Source of the DNA: Scleropages formosus
Lineage: Eukaryota; Chordata; Actinopteri; Osteoglossiformes; Osteoglossidae
Assembly (NCBI RefSeq): GCF_900964775.1
Contig: NC_041826.1
Coordinates: forward strand, 24,008,612-24,072,611
Reading direction: 5' to 3'
Length of the DNA stretch: 64,000 bases
The position numbers and the translations under genes were made by a program. Positions 46,691-64,000 of the stretch are shown here, one piece after another. The notes beneath the pieces were generated by a model that saw nothing but the letters and a program-made list of their open reading frames with translations, was not told where the DNA came from and did no database searches. How positions within the stretch are numbered: position 1 is the first letter of the stretch; each line of letters starts with the position of its first letter.

Positions 46691-48808
46691 GTGCTCCAGC
46701 ATGGTCCTCCAGTCCCAGTCTAGCAGAAAATGAACTGCGATGGCCTCGTATGGCTGAGGGGGGTCCCAGCCAGCTGAGGGTCCGGTACGGAGTGGGCATA
46801 TTTTCAAGGGGGGGCAGCAGAGACCTGGAGGGAAGCGAAACCAACAAACACTCGGTTTCCCACATGACCAAGTGGGATTTCACACAGATTTACCCTGAAC
46901 TGAGAGGTTTACATATGAACTGTACATGAAACACACTAATTATAATAATAAGAAGAATAGCCTAATAATTGGCCTTTGCATGGTCTTACCGGTTTCTGAG
47001 GGCAGCAAATCCCTTTTTGAACCCGGAACTGAGCTGTGACAAAAGATCAGCCAGACAGTGCGAAGGTGGAGAAGAGGAAGCGGCCCGAGGGTCGTACATG
47101 TCCAGGGTGGACCTGAGAAACACGGTAAAACAAAGGAATGACACATGGGTAGGATATGTCAATTGCCTTCGGGGGTGGGGTACAAATAACTGAATTAAAA
47201 TCTTGCCTGTTAAGAAAGAATCCTCTAGGACAGGATGTGATGTCACACCACCGCCCCTCTAAGGTGCATACAGTGATGTATAGGAAGTCGCCCTGAAGTT
47301 TCCGGGGTCCGGGGGGCGGGTTCCATGAGCTCAGTGACAGGTCTGTCAAGCAGTTTGGGACCTAAGGGAAAAAGAGGAGAAATGGGCTTGCCAAACTGAC
47401 CGCAGCACTGACCGGTCGGCATCCCGCCGCTCCGGCGTACCTCGCTGTGCATGCCGTTGGGCAGCAGAGGCAGCAGGGGGCGCTCTTTGGAACCGGGGAG
47501 AACGTAGTCCGGTGGCACTCCCTCTGGGCTCTGCTGCTCAGACTTCGGCTCGTTCCCGGGCCGTTTTGGCGCCTTCCCAGGGTGACCCGCTGCGGGGCTC
47601 TCTACGTGCGTGACAGACAGACAGACAGATAGACAGATAGATGAGCTCCTTTCTGGTATCTCTTCCTTCACAGTGAGATCAGCTCCTTTTATTATTGTCT
47701 CACGTGGAAATAACTGTAAAGCCAGCATTATTACAGTGGATTGTCACCGTAGTATTTCAAACCACAAACTGTTTATAAGTGATCCCTTCATCAAATAAGC
47801 CTTTTCACCTCCTCTTGTAAAAAAATGCCATTTTTGGGCTAATTCATTTATTACTGTTTGCAAATATCTTTTGTGTATGTAAAGCGTGGTACTTTACTCT
47901 CCAGCTGGAGCTCCAGACTTACCTGTGCCAGGTGTAGGAGAGAGCGTGCTGAGCAGACTGGGAGAGCAGCCCTCCCTCAAGGCATCATGGGGACCTGGGG
48001 CCCTGAGGAGCTCCTGGAGGTGGGCCAGGTGGGCACGGGCGGTTCGAGGGGTGTAGGGCTCTGGGGGGCGTGTGAGATATTATATATTCATTAAGGAGCA
48101 ACAAATATTTTGTTTGTGTCATTTACAGCATTAATTCAGGGTCCATTTGGAGTACAGCATGTGATGACGAACTGGCACATCACCGAAGACGTAGACAAAA
48201 AAAACACTGGAACTGGTATTTGACCTGTGTTTACCTGCTTTGTTACTGCAAGATTAAAGATTGTGGTTTTACCATAATAAAATGCTGCTCTCCATTATTG
48301 CTTTATTCCTTTATATTCCTTTATTGAGTCACTTTAGACACGAATGTCTGTCCAAATCAGACACACACATTCCACACACACTTATACCACGGGATGCAGA
48401 GAAAGTTCACAATGTGTCCCCACCCTCCACCAATCGCAGTGTGGCCCCTGGCTTGAGGCCCTTCATGGTCCGGAGCTCAACGAAGGGGTCCAGTGTGGCC
48501 CCTGACAGGGCCAAGGAGAGGCAGGTTCGTGGAGCCACCTCGTCCCGCTTCATCACGGCCAGAAGAGCATCCTGGACCAGCCAGAACCCCTGGACCTGTG
48601 TGGAGAACATGTGACTTAGATCCTCTTGTGAGAGCAGCTGGAGACCTACGAACCCATCATCTCCGTAACAGGGCTGATTCGTCTCGGAAAAAAGGTCACA
48701 TTGAGGTGCTCTGTACTTCACCTGGAGCTCAAAGGGTTCCACACCTGCCCCCTGGACCTTCACGGGAAAGGAGTCACTGTCCTCCTGTTCAGTCTGCTTG
48801 AGTCCCAT
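37373..48808 (-). CDS. Clustered mitochondria (CLU/CLUH) family protein, divergent paralogue
   Basis: CLU proteins are cytosolic RNA-binding proteins that bind mRNAs for mitochondrial proteins and keep mitochondria dispersed. Exons, minus strand: 48722-48808, 48424-48595, 47923-48060, 47441-47601, 47207-47361, 46990-47112, 46689-46824, 46467-46559, 45302-46029, 45063-45136, 44882-44986, 44065-44165, 43814-43966, 42303-42365, 41985-42220, 41806-41890, 41124-41277, 40615-40754, 40334-40414, 40048-40173, 39752-39861, 39178-39271, 38853-38981, 38319-38392, 37373-37910. Every phase agrees; about 1351 aa. Seen: [25 protein letters not shown], Clu-domain [56 protein letters not shown] region about 922-1105 ([35 protein letters not shown]). 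Identity to human CLUH looks moderate, so I read it as a paralogue. The linker after the Clu domain is much shorter than in CLUH; the 178-aa tail is unlike it. Exon 1 ATG is tentative. Confidence 0.88.
43070..43293 (+). mobile_element. SINE-1, full length
   Basis: Head with a duplicated GGCGCAGT unit, body, and a short TG tail. It is flanked by GTTCTCGTCAC (43059-43069) and GTTCTCTTCAC (43294-43304), a duplication with one mismatch. It lies in a CLU-gene intron, antisense to the gene. Confidence 0.88.
43987..44027. repeat. Short 10-bp tandem repeat in CLU-gene intron
   Basis: AGGGGCCAAA occurs about four times head to tail, 21 nt upstream (gene sense) of the acceptor at 43966. Confidence 0.85.
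45212..45288. repeat. (CA)n microsatellite beside a CLU-gene donor
   Basis: About 38 CA units; on the gene strand it reads (TG)n and starts 13 nt into the intron after the 728-nt exon (donor at 45302). Confidence 0.97.
46112..46285 (+). mobile_element. SINE-2 copy in CLU-gene intron
   Basis: It shows GGGTTTGAATCCCCCTTCC, CCTAGAGCAAGGTACTTACC, AAAAGTTACCC..GGGTAAATCA, and TAGCTAAATAAATAAATGTG. It is antisense to the CLU gene. Confidence 0.75.
46611..46688. repeat. Compound (CT)n(CA)n microsatellite forming a splice donor
   Basis: (CT)10 joins (CA)29. On the CLU-gene strand the (TG)n begins exactly at the exon boundary: the donor GT at 46688-46687 is the first repeat unit (exon 46689-46824). 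Confidence 0.95.
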
Positions 48809-50367
48809 GGTTGTGCTTCCACCGACAGACACTGAAGTCCGGTTTATTTGGTCGTGGAAGAGGAAGGAAAAAGAGAGAAAAAAAAGAACATGGAGAGTAC
48901 ATGACACTCGTGCATGTTGCCGTGCTGAACATGCACGTATGAACAGTGTTAAACGACAAACCATTTAGATGTCCTCGAGGAATTTGACAGCTGCTCGAGA
49001 CAAGTGGCAAAAGCAAAGTAAATTTGTAGAAACAGGTAGAGCAAGAAATTCAGGGTGGTGGAAGTGTGAGTGACACAAAAAAGGGGTGTGTGGAGTGTCT
49101 GCAGTGCAACACAGGTGTGTGTTACATGGTCTGGAAGGCTTGCCATTCATTTCTAGTTAGAATGTCCACTACAGAGGACATTGAAGTGCTTTGGCAGTTT
49201 AGGTCGGGGCATCAGACGTGTGGCACAAGGCCCTTGTTTTTTATTAATATATACTATAGGTACCATAAATACTCTAAATCCCACTGAACCACGAGACAAT
49301 AGTCATAGCAACATTCACCTATTCGAAATAAAACATTGTTTCAGCTGAGACAAATAAGATTTGGTGTCATTTACTGTGACTTTTTACACGTTCACAGTAT
49401 TGACTGCGGCCCTTGACACCCCTGGTTCGAGAGCTCGACTTTATCGAACCCGTGGCATCGCAGCTGTGATTTATTTGCGTGGGAATCAGAACGCGGAGAC
49501 GGAGCGCTGGGACCGAGCACACGCCTGCACGGTGTGTCACTCCCCTCAAGGAACAAGACTCGGCGTGATTCTGAGGGAGCCGTTTGGACCTGACGCCTGG
49601 AATTTGCCTACGAGCAGCTCGAGGAGGAGCGCGCTGCCAGGCCTGGCTCGGGTACAAAGGCGCTACTAAGGCAGCCAATTAAAAAAGTTTAAAAATAAAT
49701 AATAAAAACGGCAGAAGCTCCTGACTAACAGCAGGGAGTCGGTGGCCTTCGCAGGCCTCGGTGTCCCTGAGCGACGGGCTCAACCCGAAAGGACACACGC
49801 TCTCATGCTCCACCATCTCCAGAACGTTCTCTGTGTCCAAAGCTGGACTCGCTGGTTCTCCCTCCAAGCACAGACACATGTTCAATACGCCAGGAGACAC
49901 CTCCCCCACATACATTAAGACATGACAGCAGGACAGACAGACTGATGCAAAACTATATTCCAGCAGTTAGCAAAATAATGATAAGATCCATTTTGAAGTA
50001 GAATTAATTAAAATTTCACTGGATTTCATCACTGCAGCCACCAGACTGAGAATATCGAAGTAAAACGGACGGGCCGATGTTCTTCTCCAAAGGACTCGAT
50101 GGAACTGTTGGACCTCCTAGTCCTGGGAATTTCTGACTTCCAACTTATAACAAGGTAATACATTTGTTTGGAGGAGAACAACTGGACCGACAGGCTGTCG
50201 TACAAGTTTTAACTCCCATCTGCCCTCCGGGGACAAGCGTTTCTACGTGTGACATAAGTGTTTCGACACTTTTCCTTTGGACCTCTGACAGATAGGGTAT
50301 AAAATACACCATCATACACTGGATGTACTGACACAGCAGCGCTGCACAGGAGCCGCACTTTTTGGCG

Positions 50368-50386
50368 TGTGTGTGTGTGTGTGTGT

Positions 50387-50418
<32 letters not shown>
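50368..50418. repeat. (TG)n(AG)n compound microsatellite
   Basis: About nine TG units pass directly into about 13 GA units, upstream of the CLU-family gene. Confidence 0.9.
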
Positions 50419-50699
50419 ACAAAAGGGGTTGACTTTGCTAAACTGAAGGACTGGACTCAAGCATTGGGCTACAACCCTAAAGCTGGATCTCTGGAAAGTA
50501 CCTGCCTTTCTGGTACTTTAAACAAACCTTCATCACTTAGTCCAGCTGCTAACGTAATGACCCCTCCCCACAATTAAAAAAAAAACTTCAGAAATTGAGA
50601 TTATAGAGTACCCCCCCCTCCCCCGAGTCCCGCAAGTATCAGCAGCAGTTTGAGAAAGAAAGGTACTAATAATACTCCAGGAGCAAATCGATAACATGG

Positions 50700-50905
50700 G
50701 CAGCAGGTGGCGCAGTGATTAAAAAAGCAAATCCTTTCGGTCAACGGTTTCAATCCCACCTCCTCCCGTAGAACCTTTGACCCAAATAGTTACTCCGAAT
50801 TTATATAGTACCACTAACCCCTGCACACAGATGGGTAAATTACCATAAGCAACTGAACACTCAGTCACTTTGGAGGAAAGTATCGGCTAAATGAATGACG
50901 GCGGT
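50700..50905 (+). mobile_element. SINE-2 copy
   Basis: GGCAGCAGGTGGCGCAGTGATT head, GTTTCAATCCCACCTCC, and a tail CTTTGGAGGAAAGTATCGGC followed by taaatgaatga. Confidence 0.75.
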
Positions 50906-51720
50906 GGGGGGTAGATAACCAAATTTGATTACAGGGTTAAAACGAAGTAGAAACGTGAGTTACACTGATTGGACAGCACCCAGAGCCTATGTTTATTCAT
51001 ACCCCTTGAGCTTTAATGCATTAATGCAAAATATGAATCATGATGGACTACGAAAAGCAGCAGAACGGCTGAAGCCTTGGCTCCTTCTAGGGCGCTACAT
51101 CTAAGTACCTACCTGTGTGTGCGTGCGTGTGTCTGTGGGCAGACAGAGCAGGGCTAAGCCCAGCGGACAGACGGACAGATGGACGGGCAGATGGACACAT
51201 GGCTCTCACCCGCTTCCACAGCGTTTCCTCCCCCAGGCCGCACCTTGTCCTTCATGCTGCTGTAGACGAGGCCTTTTCCACCTCTGGTCTCAAACTTCTC
51301 TCCAGGCAGCAGCAGCTCTGTTCCCTTTTCCCTTCCTTTCCTCTCGCGTCGCTCTCGTCTCGTCTCGTCCCGTCGCCTCGCCTGCCCTTATCTGCTCCCT
51401 TCTCTACGGCCACCCCGCCTTCGAACCCTGAGCTTCCTCTTTCCTCTCCCCGTCTCACTCCAATGGCCGCGTGGCCTCACCTGGCCCTTCCCTGGGGTGT
51501 GTCTGCTCCAGGCCCCAGTAAAGACTCCCTCTCGCACCGAAGGCACCCAACCTCCCTCCGACAGCCCTCCCCCCACACCCACACTCACACCCACGCTCAG
51601 TGGCTGGGGTGTGTCCCAATACCATCGCCCCTCACTGCAGGGGGGAGGGGCTCAGCACCCGCACAATACAGCTGTTGCAGAAGAGTGCTTCCACAGCCCT
51701 GGGGTGGTAACATGACACCG

Positions 51721-51721
<1 letters not shown>

Positions 51722-51760
<39 letters not shown>

Positions 51761-51783
51761 ACCCACCCACCCACACACACACA
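51722..51783. repeat. (CA)n microsatellite with CCCA interruptions
   Basis: ACAC units broken by CACCCACCCACC near 51760-51772. Confidence 0.9.
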
Positions 51784-52170
51784 GTAGTGCACTTCCTCCC
51801 ACAATGCACTGCTTCAAAAACCAGAGGCATGCATACACTCCTTGAATGCCAAGCATTCTCCCTTCTTTCCTTGCAGTGTAACCACAAAGCCGTTGACACT
51901 TTTCCATGGAAGAGGACAAGGTTCGGCTCTTCACAGAAGGCGGTCGCAGCGAAGCGGCGGTTCCAACAGCGGCCGCCAGCCGCATTCTGCGCTCTCGCCA
52001 CCAGGGGCGCTGCTGTGCGCTGCGTCTCCATGAGCCACCGAGCGAACGTGGGTTACCGCGTACAGTTTACATTGATGCAAAGCACGGAAAACATGTTTTC
52101 TTTTTAGGGACGCTGACGAAGAACGAAAATAATATTTATTCTTTTTTTCTTATTATTTAAATTAAAAATA

Positions 52171-52177
52171 AAAAAGT
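52171..52177 (-). terminator. RNA polymerase III terminator of tRNA-Ala
   Basis: The plus strand A-run just left of the tRNA reads as six T on the gene strand, the standard pol III stop. Confidence 0.7.
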
Positions 52178-52180
52178 TAC

Positions 52181-52252
52181 TGGAGATGCCGGGGATTGAA
52201 CCCGGGGCCTCATACATGCAAAGCATGCGCTCTACCACTGAGCTACATCCCC
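52181..52252 (-). tRNA. tRNA-Ala (anticodon TGC)
   Basis: On the minus strand a 72-nt cloverleaf begins GGGGATGTAGCTCAGTGGTA. The acceptor stem GGGGATG pairs with CATCTCC and includes the G3:U70 wobble pair, the identity element of alanine tRNAs. The anticodon loop reads TTTGCAT, anticodon TGC. The T arm contains GGTTCAATCC. The discriminator base is A. No intron and no CCA are encoded, as expected in a eukaryote. A run of T on the gene strand about 6 nt downstream (52172-52177) fits a pol III terminator. It looks functional; it lies alone between two protein genes. Confidence 0.95.
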
Positions 52253-52859
52253 TTGCAAAGAAGAGCGCGGCACGCACGCCTTTCAACAAAAACAAAGACC
52301 TGGTTTCTACAAACCGCCTCAGACGGCATATTATTTCTTTATGCTATTGGGGAGTTTTTTTGTTGAAATTTTGTCCTTTTCACTTGCAGTTACTCCAGTA
52401 AAGTGGACAACTGGAATTGTACCACTGTGTAGAACCGCGACAATCGTTACGGCATGAACGCAACGTGTGTGTAACAGCGCTACGGGGCCGGAGACCGCAC
52501 TAATACTACACTATTACTATAATAATACTACACTAACACTACAGTAGTAGAGCGTGTTAACCGTGTGAGGTAAAACGGTTGATAATCCCGCGTTTTCCAC
52601 ACATTAAACCCTGCTGCGGTTAGCCGCTCCGTCCGCGCGCACTGCTCCTGTGTGGAGATATTTTCTCCTTATTTTTCTTTTTTCTTCGTCTTTGTGCCTT
52701 TGCCCTCACAGGTAATTTTCCAACGATCTTGTCTCAGATGATCTGCCTGCAACAACAATCCTCGTACCACTTTGTGGTTTAGTGTTTCCTTGGAAAAGCA
52801 CTGAAGAGCACAGGCGCGTTTCGTGTGAAACCTGTGAAACACGTCAGCTGCTCCAATAG

Positions 52860-53085
52860 CACTAGTTTACTAGTAGTAGTATTAGTACTTTAGTAATAGT
52901 ACTTTTATCAGTATTAGTACTTCTACTGCTAGTACTAGTATTGGTACTGCTACTAGCACTTCTAGTATTTGTACTTCTATCAGTATCAGTACTTCTACTG
53001 CGACTAGTACTGCTACCACTAACTTACTATTAGTAGTACTAGTGCTGTTGCTACCACTACTAGTATTACTACTGCTGGCGTTCTG
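52860..53085. repeat. Degenerate (AGT/ACT) trinucleotide tract
   Basis: About 220 bp consist almost wholly of TAGTA, AGTACT, ACTACT and TACTTCTACT blocks. The strand switches between AGT-rich and ACT-rich text, so the tract contains many ACTAGT and AGTACT palindromes. It reads as an old, diverged trinucleotide expansion. Confidence 0.8.
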
Positions 53086-54291
53086 TCCACAGCTCTTTCG
53101 TGTGTGTCCTTCTTCCGCTACTTTCTGCTATTTATCCTTCAAAATTTACAAGGCTGCAGCTCCCATGAGCACAGAAGCACCATAACAGACGAGATGTACA
53201 AAGACTTTGACGACACACCGGATGTAAGCGAAGCCCAAAGCTTCAAGGAATCAGGACGAGTCCCTCCTCACCCCACTGCTACAGTATTCAGTTGGTATTA
53301 TATGAATAGTTTTTTTTTCTTTTTTTTTTAATGTCCTGCACAGCGCTTGGATACAAACTATGTTACAATTCATCAAAAATTATTCATAATTTGGATAAAA
53401 CAGCCAGATAAGCGGCAGCTACGCAAGACTAGCTGGACACCGCAGGTGGCGGAGGAACCGAGCGCGTCGACTTGCAACCCGAAGGGCCACGGGTCGAGTC
53501 CCGCTGCTGCTGCCACCCTTCTTAAAAAAGAAAGTAGGAACATAAGAGGCACACAGAAAATGCACCAAGAAACTGCAAACGCATCCACATACGAAAAAGA
53601 GGGGGAAGAGGCTGCAGTTTTTCGCAGGTGTGATCATGTAGCACTAAGAAGTTCCAAAAGGTTCTCCAGGCATTTAGGAAATCCTTCTACTTGTCATAAG
53701 TTCTCCTTGCAAGCGACGTACAGGAGACGCCACGCCCCCCATGGGGGGTTCTGCTCGCTTAGTCAGGTGCACCCTCACCAAAGCACCCCTTTTCAATTTA
53801 AATTTGTCTTGTGAGTAGAGACCTGTTTATGTAAATTTAAAGTACAAACTTCATTTGCTCTTAAGTGGTACATGTAGTAGAAGAATGCCTAGTTTACACA
53901 CTGGGAAACCTGTATTGTACACTGTTTAAATTTTACCACTACTTACTGGCTTTTAATCAAGCTGAAGACATAATGGCAAATGAATGAGACAAAAATTCTA
54001 TATTTTTATAAAAAAATATGAACAAATATTTAAAGCACAGTCTCTTGAAGACCAGATGTACATGACTGAAGCTTGGATCAACCACTCATTCAGGAGATCA
54101 GGGAGCAGAAACGCACAAGTGTAAACATGGTCTTCGATGCAGTGTCTCCAGAGCCCTTGACCCACATTTTCTGAAATATTACTGTCCAGCAAGAAGTCCA
54201 AGCACCCCTGACAGTCTCTATAGGTGTATAATTTCCAAGAAGGGATGCTGATGCTGCAGAAGAGATGATGGGCACGGTGTTCGTCCTCAGC

Positions 54292-64000
<9,709 letters not shown>

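Larger units (their letters stand above)
48809..54291. other. Intergenic region between CLU-family gene and dhx37
   Basis: It contains a SINE-2 copy (50700-50905), (TG)(AG) and (CA) microsatellites, the tRNA-Ala gene (52181-52252) and a degenerate trinucleotide tract (52860-53085). Upstream exons of the CLU gene may lie here: the text before the exon-1 ATG has an acceptor-like CCGGACTTCAG at about 48827, and a minus-strand open stretch at 49720-49915 ends near a GTTAGT donor. A 330-codon open frame at 51115-52107 is low-complexity and shows no family signal, so I did not call it. Confidence 0.5.

Noticed and set aside
51115-52107. A 330-codon open frame on the plus strand
   Set aside because: It is made of low-complexity GC-rich and (CA)n text, overlaps open frames in other phases, has no family motif and no sign of splicing; (CA)n runs inflate its length.

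Overview
The window is vertebrate nuclear DNA, almost certainly from a ray-finned fish. It has short exons in long introns with GT-AG boundaries, (CA)n microsatellites, several fish-type SINE families, an L2-type LINE relic and a Tc1-like transposon. The most abundant SINE, a tRNA-derived head with a (TG)n tail, resembles one I associate with bony-tongues (Osteoglossiformes, e.g. arowana). That placement is recall and was not tested.

Layout, left to right. Minus strand: exons 1-2 of med27 (2576-3495), whose remainder lies off the left edge. Plus strand: netrin-G2, ntng2 (5761-22911), head-to-head with med27. Minus strand: tfip11 (24746-32024, 13 coding exons), tail-to-tail with ntng2. Plus strand: srrd (32832-36656, 7 coding exons), head-to-head with tfip11 across about 0.8 kb. 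Minus strand: a complete, divergent paralogue of the clustered-mitochondria (CLU/CLUH) family (37373-48808, 25 coding exons, about 1351 aa). Minus strand: a tRNA-Ala(TGC) at 52181-52252. Minus strand: the 3' two thirds of dhx37 (54292 to beyond 64000). I joined the exons by hand using reading phase and recalled human proteins; within the window every junction keeps frame. med27-NTNG2 and TFIP11-SRRD are also neighbours in human, on 9q34 and 22q12.

The most striking item is in ntng2. Between its first and second laminin-EGF repeats, where netrin-Gs are known to carry alternatively spliced exons, lie five cassette exons, all phase 1/1. One is 1086 nt and encodes about 26 copies of an 8-residue acidic repeat (consensus SEQTGPVE). 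The next is a 45-codon lysine-rich exon. With all cassettes included the protein would be about 998 aa; with none, about 523 aa, close to mammalian netrin-G2 (530 aa).

The genes are ordinary housekeeping or neuronal genes: Mediator (MED27), synaptic adhesion (netrin-G2), spliceosome disassembly (TFIP11), SRR1-like (SRRD), mitochondria-related mRNA binding (CLU) and ribosome biogenesis (DHX37). They do not form one pathway. I saw no LTR retrovirus, Polinton or CRISPR array.
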